NCBI GenBank assembly: GCA_003222135.1
Contig: QHUM01000054.1
Coordinates: forward strand, 1-43,035
Length of the DNA stretch: 43,035 nt
Source: Gemmatimonadota bacterium
GTDB taxonomy: Bacteria; Gemmatimonadota; Gemmatimonadetes; Gemmatimonadales; GWC2-71-9
Direction: 5' to 3'
In this document: in pieces, positions 26,061 through 34,351 of the stretch
Layout of the letters: each line of letters starts with the position of its first letter
How positions within the stretch are numbered: position 1 is the stretch's first letter
Program-made: the position numbers and the translations under genes
Notes under the pieces: model-generated
The model's input: only the letters and a program-made list of their open reading frames with translations
What the model was told of the DNA's origin: nothing
Database searches by the model: none

Positions 26061-27121
26061 CCGACCTCCTCTCGCTCACGCCGGACGCGGCGCGGGCCGC
26101 GCTCGCTGAGTGGCTGACGGCACGCGCCGAGCCGGGCTACCGGCTGACGCAGATCCTGCCCCGGTTGTGGCAGCGCCCGGTCGGCTCCTGGGAGGAAGCG
26201 ACCGACCTTCCCGCCCCGCTGCGGGCGCAGCTGGGCGACGCGTTCCCGCTGGCGCGTCTCACGTGCGATGCCGCTCAGCGGTCCAGCGACGGGACGGAGA
26301 AGTTTCTCTGGAAGCTCGCCGACGGTGAGGCGATCGAGTCCGTGCTGATCCCCGAGAAAACGCGCCGCACGCTGTGCATCTCGTCCCAGGTGGGGTGCGC
26401 CCTGGGGTGCGTGTTCTGCGCCACGGGGCGGATGGGCTTCCGGCGCAATCTCTCGGCGGGCGAGATTGCCGGTCAGGTGCGCGAGGCGATGCGACGGGAT
26501 CCCGCCGCCCAGCCCACCAACGTCGTCTTCATGGGCATGGGCGAGCCGCTCCTTAATTGGGACGCGGTGGACACGGCTCTCACCATCTTGAACCATCCCG
26601 ACGGTCTCGGGATCGGCGCGCGCCACATCACCGTGTCCACCGTGGGGATCCTGCCGCACCTCGCACGGCTGGCCCAGCGCCCGGAGCAGTTCCGGCTCGC
26701 CGTGTCGCTGCACGCCCCGACGGCGGAGCTGCGCCGCGAGCTGATGCCGATCGAGAAGAAGTACTCGCTTCCGGAGGTGCTCCAGGCGCTGACCCAGTTC
26801 CGCCGCCGGGTGACGCTCGAGTACGTGCTGATCGGCGGGAAGAACGACGCGCTCGCGCAGGCGGACGAGCTGGCGAAGCTGGCCCGCCCGCTCGGCGCGC
26901 TCGTGAACCTGCTGCCGCTGCACCCCGGCGGGGCGCCCGACCTGACCCCGAGCGACCGCCCGCGCATGCTCGCGTTCGAACGGCGGCTCAAGAGTCACGG
27001 CGTCGAGGCCGTGCTGCGGCGCAGTCGCGGGCTGGACATCAGCGCGGCGTGCGGCCAGCTACGGGTGGAACTTGAGGCGCGGCGCAAAGTCCGCCCCGAG
27101 GAGCACGCTCGCGTCGAGTAG
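26057..27121 (+). CDS. rlmN: Dual-specificity 23S rRNA/tRNA methyltransferase RlmN
   Basis: This radical SAM methyltransferase makes 2-methyladenosine in 23S rRNA (A2503 in E. coli) and tRNA. The 4Fe-4S cysteines are C114, C118 and C121 (CALGCVFC), FMGMGEPLLNW is the SAM-binding GGE-like strand, and the methyl-carrying C-terminal Cys is in GLDISAACGQL. No ATG, GTG or TTG exists at the right place. The frame that restores a normal N-terminus begins at CTG 26057, whose last two bases join the upstream stop (CTGA), giving 354 residues, the usual family length. The nearest ATG upstream is about 120 bases inside the barrel gene, and the nearest downstream GTG would remove the N-terminal domain. 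The 3' end overlaps the opposite-strand LytR_C gene by 63 bases. Confidence 0.95.
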   Translation: MTDLLSLTPDAARAALAEWLTARAEPGYRLTQILPRLWQRPVGSWEEATDLPAPLRAQLGDAFPLARLTCDAAQRSSDGTEKFLWKLADGEAIESVLIPEKTRRTLCISSQVGCALGCVFCATGRMGFRRNLSAGEIAGQVREAMRRDPAAQPTNVVFMGMGEPLLNWDAVDTALTILNHPDGLGIGARHITVSTVGILPHLARLAQRPEQFRLAVSLHAPTAELRRELMPIEKKYSLPEVLQALTQFRRRVTLEYVLIGGKNDALAQADELAKLARPLGALVNLLPLHPGGAPDLTPSDRPRMLAFERRLKSHGVEAVLRRSRGLDISAACGQLRVELEARRKVRPEEHARVE

Positions 27122-27463
27122 CCGAGTGCTGTCGGCCTGCACCACGACGCGCCCCACGCCCAACGCCCGCCGGATGCGGTCGCCTGAGCCGGCCGCCGGA
27201 CGGCGAATCACGATACGCGACGAATCGAGAATTCCTACCGTCGCCGGCGCGTTGCCGAACGACACGACGTCGATCCCCGCCTGGCGCAAGACGCGCACGC
27301 CGGACCGGGCGAGCCCCGGCTTCCCGCTGGCGTTGAGCACTTCGACGGTGAGGCGGGGGCCGTCCTGTCCCGGCACGGGGAACGCCGTGGCTCGGGGGCG
27401 CTCGTCGCGGCAGCCGGCGACGCCGAGGACGAGCGCGCTCAGTGCGAGGCGAGCGAGTTCCAA
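27059..27463 (-). CDS. LytR_C-domain lipoprotein
   Basis: The 134-residue protein starts at TTG 27463, preceded by GTGGGG. The product begins with a short hydrophobic leader ending in the lipobox Val-Ala-Gly-Cys (Cys18), so it should be a lipoprotein. The rest matches the LytR/CpsA/Psr C-terminal domain: LTVEVLNASGKPGLARSGVRVL, IDVVSFGNA, and a final VLLGADF strand. In Gram-positive relatives this domain accompanies cell wall polymer ligases; here it is alone and its role is unknown. A GTG at 27511 is an alternative start but would bury the leader. It overlaps the YqeK-like gene by 25 bases upstream and runs into the 3' end of rlmN on the other strand. Confidence 0.8.
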   Translation of the reverse strand: MELARLALSALVLGVAGCRDERPRATAFPVPGQDGPRLTVEVLNASGKPGLARSGVRVLRQAGIDVVSFGNAPATVGILDSSRIVIRRPAAGSGDRIRRALGVGRVVVQADSTRLLDASVLLGADFAPRLKFHP

Positions 27464-27936
27464 AACCCCACCGTGGCCGGCATGAGCTGGCGGCCGGACC
27501 GGATCACCCACTCGATCCGACGGCTCGCGACCTCCTTCAAGACGGCATCGCGCTCGCGCGGCACGCGCGCCGCGAGCGCGGCGCGGTCCGCCGGCTCGCG
27601 CTGCCGGCCGGGCTCGAGAAAGTCGGCCAGGTAAAGCATCCGTCCGACGTCATCCCAATGGACGTACCCGACGGTATGGTAGCGGACGGCGTCGAGCACG
27701 CCGCGATCGCGCTCGCCGTCGTGGGCGGCGCGCGCCGCCGCGCGCGGCCCGTGCGCCAGCTCGTCGGAGCGCGGCTCGTCCCGCAAGGCGTCGTGCAGCC
27801 AGGCGGCCCTGACCCAGCGGGCCCGTTCGGCGTCCGACACGCCCATCGCCCGAGCCCACTCGTCGAGCAGCGCCGCCACGCGCTCGATGTGCGCGCGGCG
27901 CTCGGGGGTGGCGATGGCCCAGGGGGGGAGCGTCAC
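27439..27936 (-). CDS. HD-domain hydrolase, YqeK-like (Ap4A hydrolase candidate)
   Basis: The 165-residue HD-superfamily protein has the metal-binding HD pair in RAAWLHDALRDEP, a further His in AVRYHTVGYVHW, and the segment MLYLADFLEPGRQ, the YqeK signature. YqeK enzymes hydrolyse diadenosine tetraphosphate symmetrically and are usually found next to nadD and the ribosome silencing factor. Neither is in this window, but the LytR_C neighbour is a common associate in some phyla. The start is a GTG at 27936 with no clear ribosome binding site. A REP-like palindrome separates it from panC upstream. Confidence 0.82.
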   Translation of the reverse strand: MTLPPWAIATPERRAHIERVAALLDEWARAMGVSDAERARWVRAAWLHDALRDEPRSDELAHGPRAAARAAHDGERDRGVLDAVRYHTVGYVHWDDVGRMLYLADFLEPGRQREPADRAALAARVPRERDAVLKEVASRRIEWVIRSGRQLMPATVGFWNSLASH

Positions 27937-27963
27937 GGTGAGAGGTGCAGTAGGGCGATGGTT

Positions 27964-28040
27964 CCCACGCTAAAGCGTGGGCTCGGCGGGGCACTGTGCT
28001 GAAGCACACCCACGCTTCAGCACTGCGCCGTGCCGAGCCC
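27964..28040. repeat. REP-like nested palindromic element
   Basis: Between panC and the YqeK-like gene lie several nested inverted repeats. CCCACGCT-AA-AGCGTGGG (27964-27981) is a perfect hairpin. GGGCTCGGC (27979-27987) pairs with GCCGAGCCC (28032-28040), and GTGCTGAAGC (27996-28005) pairs with GCTTCAGCAC (28014-28023). The inner half also self-pairs (27995-28008). The CCCACGCT/AGCGTGGG core resembles REP-type palindromes associated with RAYT transposases in many bacteria. It may also end transcription of the panC unit. No other function is visible in 27937-28078. Confidence 0.65.
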
Positions 28041-28078
28041 ATCCTTCAGGATAGGACATCCGTCGACGACGAACCGGG

Positions 28079-28948
28079 TCACGTCCGCACCGCGATGTCA
28101 CCCGCCACCCCCTCTCCCAGCACCACGTTGTCGATCAACCGTGTGGCGCCGACGTGCGCCGCGATCACGACCACCGTGCGCGCGTCGGCGCGCGCCACGG
28201 GGCGCAGCTGCTCGTCGACGAGCTCCAGGTACCCCGGGCGTACGCCGGGGGCGTTCAGCACCTCCATGCCGCGGCGCTGCAGCGCCTTCGGGTCCGCTTC
28301 CCCCGAGCGCCACGCCTGCTCGACGGCGCGGAGCGCCCGTGAGAGCGCCAGCGCCGCGCGTCGCTGGTCGGCGTCGAGATAGCCGTTACGCGACGAGAGC
28401 GCCAGCCCGTCGAGCTCGCGCACCGTGGGCGCGATGTCGATCTCGAGTCCGAAATCGAGGTCGGTTACCATGCGACGCACCAGCATCACCTGCTGAAAGT
28501 CCTTGCGCCCGAACAGCGCCACGTCCGGCTCCACCATGTGAAACAGCTTGGACACGACGGTGAGCACGCCGGCAAAATGGCCGGGCCGCGCCGCGCCTTC
28601 TAACGTATCGGCCATCGGCCCCGGGGCGATCCGTACGAGCGGCTCCTGCGGGTACACGGCCTCGAGCGCGGGGACGAATAGGCAATCCACGCCGCGCTCG
28701 GCGGCGAGGGTCCGGTCGCGGGCCAGGTCGCGGGGATACTTTGTGAAGTCTTCTTTAGGACCGAACTGCAGCGGGTTCACGAACACGCTCAGGACGACGC
28801 GATCGGTGCGCTCCTTGGCGCGGTCGACCAAACGCAGGTGTCCCTCGTGCAGCGCGCCCATCGTGGGCACGAAGCCGAGGCGCTGCCCGCGGGCGCGCTC
28901 GGCGCGCGACCAGGCGCGCATGTCCTTGGGCGTCGCGAGGTCGAGCAT
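28079..28948 (-). CDS. panC: Pantothenate synthetase
   Basis: The 289-residue enzyme joins pantoate and beta-alanine using ATP, the last step of pantothenate synthesis. FVPTMGALHEGHLRLVDRA (26-44) carries the HIGH-like motif. SVFVNPLQFGPKEDF, ALFGRKDFQQVMLVRRMV and LALSSRNGYL are the remaining family blocks. Length and motifs are complete. The ATG at 28948 is supported by the MLDLATPKDM N-terminus; the frame is open much further upstream into the DUF711 gene without meaning. It follows the DUF711 gene by 14 bases and panB lies one gene further upstream, so pantothenate synthesis is encoded in one unit. panD and panE are not seen. Confidence 0.97.
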   Translation of the reverse strand: MLDLATPKDMRAWSRAERARGQRLGFVPTMGALHEGHLRLVDRAKERTDRVVLSVFVNPLQFGPKEDFTKYPRDLARDRTLAAERGVDCLFVPALEAVYPQEPLVRIAPGPMADTLEGAARPGHFAGVLTVVSKLFHMVEPDVALFGRKDFQQVMLVRRMVTDLDFGLEIDIAPTVRELDGLALSSRNGYLDADQRRAALALSRALRAVEQAWRSGEADPKALQRRGMEVLNAPGVRPGYLELVDEQLRPVARADARTVVVIAAHVGATRLIDNVVLGEGVAGDIAVRT

Positions 28949-28962
28949 TGCGTCCCCGGCCC

Positions 28963-30228
28963 CTACTCTGCCTTCATCACGACGCAGTCGGTGAGGTAAG
29001 GATCGTCGAAGCGCGCGCGCTCCCCCGCGGCCTTCCCCGGTACCGGAAACAGCCGCGCGGAGAGTGGCTTGCGCAGCTTGGCGGAGAGCGCTGCCACGTC
29101 GGCAATGAGGGCGGCCAGCCGATCCGCCGCCGTGTCGCCCGGCAGCGGCACGACGTCGAGCCCCGTGCCGCACACGGTCGAGTAGAGGAGCAGGTCGCGC
29201 ACGCTGTAGCGTCCTTCCGATGCGCGCCGCGCCAGCACCGGATCTTCCAGCACCGGCAGCATGAGCCCCGAGTACCCGCACGTCTTGATCCGCACGCTCT
29301 TGAGGACATCGGTGATCGCGGCGCACCCGGCGAGCGTCGAGTAGTCTCCGAACGGCACCCCGGTAAGGGCCTCGATCGCCGCGCCGATGCTCGCGTCCTT
29401 GCCCGGCGCGGGCGAGACGTCGATGCCCAGGTAGGTCCGCTCGTCGTGACGAGCGACCGGCCGCACCAGCCGCTCCAGGGTCCCGAGCCGGGACTCGAGT
29501 AGCTGCGTGAGACTCTGTTTTGCCTCGGCCAAGGTGTTGGCGCCCGAGAATGCCGCGGACAGCAAGGGCGGCGATTCGAGACCGAGGGCGACGGCGTCCG
29601 ACCCGCGGTGGTACGCGACCGGAAAGAACGGGGTGCCCGCGGGCACGTTGGCGGCCGCGGCGAACCGGAAGTTGCCGATGCCCGCGGGGGTGGCGCGCGC
29701 GATCGACACCATCGCTTCGCCGGCGGCCGTCACCCCACGCGGTGAGGCACCACGCTCGGGCGACGCGACGCGCGCCGAAAAACTGATGTTCCGCGTCGTG
29801 CGGATGAGCTCGGCGGCCCACGTGGCGAAATCGGCGTCATAGTCGTCGGGGGCGAGTACGGGACCGATGCTCAGGAGCACGCTCTCGGCGACGAGGGCGC
29901 GGTCGAGCGCCTGCAAGGATGGCAGCGCATCGGCCCGGGCGCGGCTGCCCGCCCCCTCCAGGAAGGGCTGGGTCGCGATGCGGAGCGTCTGAACTTCATA
30001 CCCCGCGTCGGTTAGGGCCCGCTTTGCGCGCTTGAGAAAGGCGAGCGCGGCCTCGGGCCCCTCCGTGTCGGCCGGTTTGCGCAGGGTTATCCCTGCGGTG
30101 ATCGTGCGGATCCGAAACCCGGGCCCTGCCGGGTCGCGTGCCGGTCCGCGCCAGGCGTTGCGGCTGAGCGGGGTCAGCGCGGCCGCCCCGAGCAGCGCGA
30201 GCATGTCCCGCCGCGAGATCTCGTTCAT
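28963..30228 (-). CDS. DUF711 (UPF0210) family protein with Tat-like signal
   Basis: This 421-residue DUF711 protein contains FRIRTITAGITL after the leader, ISFSARVASPERG, FPVAYHRGSDAVALGLESPPLL, and YLGIDVSPAPGKDASIGAAIEALTG-type blocks, with PFGDYSTLAGCAAITDVL downstream. The family is usually cytosolic and its function is not established. This member begins MNEISRRDMLALLGAAALTP, a twin-arginine pattern (Ser-Arg-Arg-Asp-Met-Leu) plus a hydrophobic stretch, so it may be folded in the cytoplasm and exported. The ATG overlaps the panB stop (ATGA), placing it inside the pantothenate gene pair. A role in coenzyme A or cell-envelope metabolism would be a guess. Confidence 0.86.
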   Translation of the reverse strand: MNEISRRDMLALLGAAALTPLSRNAWRGPARDPAGPGFRIRTITAGITLRKPADTEGPEAALAFLKRAKRALTDAGYEVQTLRIATQPFLEGAGSRARADALPSLQALDRALVAESVLLSIGPVLAPDDYDADFATWAAELIRTTRNISFSARVASPERGASPRGVTAAGEAMVSIARATPAGIGNFRFAAAANVPAGTPFFPVAYHRGSDAVALGLESPPLLSAAFSGANTLAEAKQSLTQLLESRLGTLERLVRPVARHDERTYLGIDVSPAPGKDASIGAAIEALTGVPFGDYSTLAGCAAITDVLKSVRIKTCGYSGLMLPVLEDPVLARRASEGRYSVRDLLLYSTVCGTGLDVVPLPGDTAADRLAALIADVAALSAKLRKPLSARLFPVPGKAAGERARFDDPYLTDCVVMKAE

Positions 30229-31040
30229 TTGGGAAATGAGTGCTCCGGTCCGGGATAGCGCCCCTCGCGCACCTCGGCCGCGTAGAGTCGCACCGCTTCG
30301 CGTACCTCCTCGCCGAGCGCCGCGTAGCGCTTCACGAACTTGGCAGTGAACCGGTCGTTCAAGCCGAGCATGTCGTGCAGCACCAGCACCTGGCCGTCGC
30401 ACGCGGGACCCGCTCCGACGCCGATCGTGGGGATCGTGAGCGCCTTGCTGATCTGCGACGCCAGCGGCGCAGGAATCAGCTCGAGCACGATGGCGAACGC
30501 GCCCGCTTCCTCCAGGGCCCGGGCGTCGTCCTTCAACCGCTCGGCGGTCGGCTCGTCCCTGCCCTGCACCCGGTAGCCGCCCAGCGCATGCACCGATTGG
30601 GGCGTGAGCCCGAGGTGGCCCATCACCGGGATGCCGACGTCCACCAGGGCGCGTACCGTGCCCGCGATCGACCGGCCGCCCTCGAGCTTCACGCCGTGGC
30701 AGTCGGTCTCGGCCATGACGCGGCCGCAGTTCCTGACGGCTTCGGCCGGGGAGACCTGATAGGTGAGGAAGGGCATGTCGCACACGACCATGGCACGTTG
30801 CGTGCCGCGGCGCACGATCTTGGTGTGGTATAGCATCTGGTCGAGCGTTGCGGACAGGGTCGTTTCCGCTCCGGCCAGCACCTGATTCACCGAGTCGCCC
30901 ACCAGCAGGATGTCCACCCCCGCGGCATCGAGTAGCCGAGCGAACAGGGCGTCATAACAGGTAAGCACCACGATCCGTTTCCCCTGCGCTTTCATGTGCA
31001 GCAGGTCGTGCGTGGTGACGGGCTTGGGCGTGTCAGCCAC
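30225..31040 (-). CDS. panB: 3-methyl-2-oxobutanoate hydroxymethyltransferase
   Basis: The 271-residue enzyme transfers a hydroxymethyl group from 5,10-methylene-THF to 2-oxoisovalerate, giving ketopantoate. VLTCYDALFARLLDAAGVDILLVGDS (25-50) contains the substrate and Mg2+-binding Asp, VKLEGG holds the catalytic region, and MGHLGLTPQSVHALGGYRVQG and TIGVGAGPACDGQVLVLHD are characteristic. The start is GTG at 31040, overlapping the end of folK by eight bases. Its folate cofactor links it naturally to folK next door. It is followed with a four-base overlap by the DUF711 gene and then panC. Confidence 0.97.
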   Translation of the reverse strand: MADTPKPVTTHDLLHMKAQGKRIVVLTCYDALFARLLDAAGVDILLVGDSVNQVLAGAETTLSATLDQMLYHTKIVRRGTQRAMVVCDMPFLTYQVSPAEAVRNCGRVMAETDCHGVKLEGGRSIAGTVRALVDVGIPVMGHLGLTPQSVHALGGYRVQGRDEPTAERLKDDARALEEAGAFAIVLELIPAPLASQISKALTIPTIGVGAGPACDGQVLVLHDMLGLNDRFTAKFVKRYAALGEEVREAVRLYAAEVREGRYPGPEHSFPK

Positions 31041-31461
31041 GGGGTGACCGCTCCGCGTCGAGCTCGGCGATCTCCCGCAGCCAGAAGTCGCGGTGCTCCA
31101 GCTCGGGGTGTGGGATGGTCAGCTCCGGTTCGCGCACGGCGCGGTCGCCGTAGCGCACGATGTCCAGGTCGAGCGTCCGCGGACCCCACCGCACCGACCG
31201 CACGCGGCCCCGCTCCGCTTCGATGGCGTGCAGCTGCTCGAGCAGCTCGCGCGGCGCGAGGGTCGTCTCGAGCAGGACCATCTGGTTCAGGTACGGCCCC
31301 TGCGGGACGGGGCCGAGCGGCGCCGTCTCCTCGACCGTGGAAGCACGCAGCAGGCGCGTCCCAGGCAGCCGGGCCAGCCGGGCCCGTGCGTGGGCGAGGT
31401 GCGCGGCGCGGTCCCCCACGTTGGACCCGAGGGCCACGTACACCCGCTCACCCGGCGCCAC
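31033..31461 (-). CDS. folK: HPPK (2-amino-4-hydroxy-6-hydroxymethyldihydropteridine pyrophosphokinase)
   Basis: The 142-residue folate enzyme transfers pyrophosphate from ATP to 6-hydroxymethyl-dihydropterin. VYVALGSNVGDRAAHL (7-22) binds pterin, YLNQMVLLETTL and the ATP/Mg2+ motif VRWGPRTLDLDIV are complete, and TIPHPELEHRDFWL is the usual end. It starts with a GTG at 31461, 17 bases after the chemoreceptor gene stop, and overlaps panB by eight bases. No folP or folB is in the window, so the folate genes are scattered. Confidence 0.96.
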   Translation of the reverse strand: MAPGERVYVALGSNVGDRAAHLAHARARLARLPGTRLLRASTVEETAPLGPVPQGPYLNQMVLLETTLAPRELLEQLHAIEAERGRVRSVRWGPRTLDLDIVRYGDRAVREPELTIPHPELEHRDFWLREIAELDAERSPRG

Positions 31462-31478
31462 CGGGGAATGCTAACCGT

Positions 31479-33557
31479 CTAGGCGACGCTGGCAAACCCG
31501 CGCGTCAGCTCCCGCAGCATCGCGGCCACCTCTTCGATCTCGTGGGTGGCGCGCTCCAGCTCGGACAACCCCCGCGCGGCTTCGCTGGCCCGTATGGCGA
31601 CGTCGTCGGCTTCGGCGCGGTTCTTCCCGGCGATCGCGGCCACGGCGTGGATGCGCTCGCGCAGCCGGCCGAACGCCTTATCCTGCTCGCCGGCGGCGGC
31701 CGCGATGCGCTGCGCGTGCGCGGTCGCCTCCGCGGTGGCCGCCACGATCGCGTCCTGCGCCTCGAGCGCCGCCGACGAGATCTCCTCCACGCCGCCTACG
31801 TTCACCTGACCGCGTCGCATCTGCTCGACCACCTCACCCACCTGCCGATGGATGTCCTGCACCAGCTCGCCGGCCTCGAGCGCCGCGTTGGCGCTCTGCT
31901 CGGCGAGCCGCCGCACCTCCTCGGCCACGACGGCGAAGCCCTTGCCGTGCTTGCCGGCGCGCGCCGCCTCGATCGCGGCGTTCAGCGCCAGCAGGTTCGT
32001 CATGTCCGCCAGCTCGCGAATCGACGCGATGAATCCCGTGATGCGGCGGCTCACCTGGCCGAGCTCCTGCACTTTGGCGGAGCTCTCACCCACGAACGTC
32101 TTCAGCGCCACCAGCCGCTCGATGGCGCCGCGGATCTGCTGGCGGTTACGGTTCGCGACCTCGCTGGCCGTGCTCGAGGCCTGGGCGGCCTCCGTGCCGT
32201 CCTCCGACACGCGGCGCGACACCTGGGCGAGGCTCTCGGTGGCCTCCAGCCCGCCCGACACTTCTCCTTCTTCGGCCTGCGCGCCTTCGCGGATGATGCC
32301 GGTCGACTGCGCGACGGCGCTCGCCGCCTCGCGCATCGCCTTCGCCGCCCGCGCCAGGGTGCCGAGCTGCTGCGTGAGGGTCTCGACGGTCTCGACCAGA
32401 GGACGGCGCAACTCGGTGATATGGATCGCGGTCGCGAGCTGGTTCGCGAAGGTGGCGATCGTGACGACGTCTTTCGATCGGTAGGTCTTGCGCTTGTGAT
32501 GCTCGAGCTCGAGCGTGCCGATCACCTGGTCGCCGAACTTGAGCGGCACCATGATGAGGCTCTGCACCGAGAGCGCCGCGTCCGCGATGCGCTTATCGCG
32601 CGTCACGTCGTCGATCACGACCGTCTCGCCGCGCTGCACCACCTGCTCGCGCAGCGCCACGGTATCCGAGGACGGCTCGCCGCGGTCGACGCGTCCGATC
32701 GCTCCCCGGTATGCGAGCTGCAGGCCCCCGTCCTGACGCCGGTAGATGCGGAAATCCCCCCAGTCGACGAGCCGGTGCGCCAGCCGCTCGATGCGCGCGA
32801 ACGAGTCCTCGAGGCTGATGTTGCTCGTGATCACGGCCTCGACCGCGTGGATCTTGTTCAGCTCCTCCGCCGAGATCGCCTCTTCGAGCATCGTCTTGAA
32901 CAACAGGCCGAGGAACGTGAGCAGCGCCGCGACGATCAGCCATACCTCGGGAGGCCAAAACACCACCGTGCCCACCAGCGTCGCGGCGGCAATGATCGTG
33001 GCCCCGAAGCTGATGCACTCGTAGCGGAAGATGAGCATCCGCTCGTCGCGCTCGAGCTTGCCGCGGATCGTGAGCGCGAAGTAGAACAGCAGGCGGCTGA
33101 AGCCGAAATAGGCGAGGCCGAACAGCACCAGCGGTAACAGCATGTCGACGTGCAGCCCGGGCGCGACCCCGGCCGCGCGCACGATGAGCGCGTACACGCC
33201 GTAGGCGCCGACCAAGGCCAGCACTTCCCGTCCCAGATTGACCAGGGCGGCCGTGAACATCTTCTTGTGCCACAGCCAGTCCGCCGTGAGCACGCTCACC
33301 GCGATCGCGAGCGCCGTGGCGGGCACGCCGACGAGCAGGCTGCCGGTGAGCGCGACGAGCCCCGTCTGGGTGAGGTAGGAGTACTTGCTCAACGGGATCT
33401 GCAGGCCGCGCAGCGCGATCGCGGCGACGACCATGATCGCGATCTCGATCAGCTGGTTCGTCCAGCGGGGATCGGCGACGAGTACCGCGAGCAGCACGAC
33501 GGGCCCGCCGAACGCGAGGCCGCGGCTGTACAGCGTGACGAGCCGGTTCGCCGTCAC
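31479..33557 (-). CDS. Membrane-anchored GAF-domain methyl-accepting chemotaxis-like protein
   Basis: The 692-residue protein has a polytopic N-terminal sensor region of about six TM helices (1-230). A GAF domain follows (about 245-395, with [23 protein letters not shown]), and then a long chemoreceptor signalling coiled coil (about 420-690). The hairpin tip reads [41 protein letters not shown], matching the CheA/CheW-binding tip of methyl-accepting proteins. No HAMP domain is seen. Receptors with a multi-TM sensor instead of a periplasmic domain are uncommon and probably sense membrane or cytosolic signals. No che or flagellar genes are present nearby. The GTG start overlaps the trpA stop (GTGA), so it is coupled to tryptophan synthase expression. 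Confidence 0.9.
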   Translation of the reverse strand: MTANRLVTLYSRGLAFGGPVVLLAVLVADPRWTNQLIEIAIMVVAAIALRGLQIPLSKYSYLTQTGLVALTGSLLVGVPATALAIAVSVLTADWLWHKKMFTAALVNLGREVLALVGAYGVYALIVRAAGVAPGLHVDMLLPLVLFGLAYFGFSRLLFYFALTIRGKLERDERMLIFRYECISFGATIIAAATLVGTVVFWPPEVWLIVAALLTFLGLLFKTMLEEAISAEELNKIHAVEAVITSNISLEDSFARIERLAHRLVDWGDFRIYRRQDGGLQLAYRGAIGRVDRGEPSSDTVALREQVVQRGETVVIDDVTRDKRIADAALSVQSLIMVPLKFGDQVIGTLELEHHKRKTYRSKDVVTIATFANQLATAIHITELRRPLVETVETLTQQLGTLARAAKAMREAASAVAQSTGIIREGAQAEEGEVSGGLEATESLAQVSRRVSEDGTEAAQASSTASEVANRNRQQIRGAIERLVALKTFVGESSAKVQELGQVSRRITGFIASIRELADMTNLLALNAAIEAARAGKHGKGFAVVAEEVRRLAEQSANAALEAGELVQDIHRQVGEVVEQMRRGQVNVGGVEEISSAALEAQDAIVAATAEATAHAQRIAAAAGEQDKAFGRLRERIHAVAAIAGKNRAEADDVAIRASEAARGLSELERATHEIEEVAAMLRELTRGFASVA

Positions 33558-34351
33558 GTCCCGTTCCCCCGCACGGCGGCGGCGAGGTCCTTGATCAGAC
33601 GCTCGGCGGCGGGGAGCCCCCCCGATCCCAGCGCGTCGACCAGGGCGCTCCCGACGACGACGCCGTCCGCCAGCTGGGCCGTGGCGCTCGCCTGTGCCGG
33701 CGTGCTGATGCCGAATCCCACGGCGAGCGGCAGCGGGCTCGCCGCCCGCACCCGCGCCACGTGCTCGGCCAAGTCGGGAGGCACGCGGTCTCGGGCGCCG
33801 GTCACGCCGAGGCGCGAGATCAGATAGAGGAAGCCGCTCGCCCCGCGCACGGCGCGCGTCAGCCGCTCCGGGGTCGTCGTCGGGGCGATGAGCCGGATGA
33901 GCGCGAGCGGGCTGGCGAGCACCAGCTGCTCCAGCGCGGGATCGGCGCCCGCCGGGAAATCGGTGAGCACCAGCCCCGCGGCGCCCGCCGCGTGCGCGTC
34001 CGCGACGAACCGCTCGAGGCCGTACGCCAACACCGGGTTCACGTACGTCATGATCACCACCGGGATGCCGAGCGCGGCGTGCCCGATCAGCTCGAGCACG
34101 CGCGGCACCGTCATTCCCGCGTCGAGGGCCGCCTGGGTGGAGCGTTGAATCGTCGGGCCGTCGGCGAGCGGATCGCTGAACGGCACGCCGACCTCGACGA
34201 AGTCCGCGCCGGCGGCTTGCACCAGTTGGAGCGCTGCGAGCGACGTCGCGGGATCGGGATGACCCGCGGTGAGATACGGGATGAGGGCCGCGCGGCGCCG
34301 GCCCGCCGCTCGAAGGGTGCGCCAGCGCGCGGCGATCGGGTGCTCAGACAA
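33554..34351 (-). CDS. trpA: Tryptophan synthase alpha subunit
   Basis: The 265-residue TIM-barrel subunit cleaves indole-3-glycerol phosphate. [17 protein letters not shown] (22-38) starts the barrel. [18 protein letters not shown] carries catalytic Glu53 and Asp64. [11 protein letters not shown] and VVVGSALV form the phosphate site. The start is a TTG at 34351, eight bases inside the end of the HD-GYP gene; the frame remains open upstream but family sequence begins here, and an ATT just before is less likely. Its partner trpB is two genes upstream. HD-GYP and HEAT-repeat genes lie between trpB and trpA, which normally adjoin. Confidence 0.96.
   Translation of the reverse strand: MSEHPIAARWRTLRAAGRRRAALIPYLTAGHPDPATSLAALQLVQAAGADFVEVGVPFSDPLADGPTIQRSTQAALDAGMTVPRVLELIGHAALGIPVVIMTYVNPVLAYGLERFVADAHAAGAAGLVLTDFPAGADPALEQLVLASPLALIRLIAPTTTPERLTRAVRGASGFLYLISRLGVTGARDRVPPDLAEHVARVRAASPLPLAVGFGISTPAQASATAQLADGVVVGSALVDALGSGGLPAAERLIKDLAAAVRGNGT

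Noticed and set aside
30229..30783. Upstream extension of the DUF711 frame into panB
   Set aside because: The extra sequence is a frame shadow of panB; the ATG overlapping the panB stop gives a clean signal peptide.
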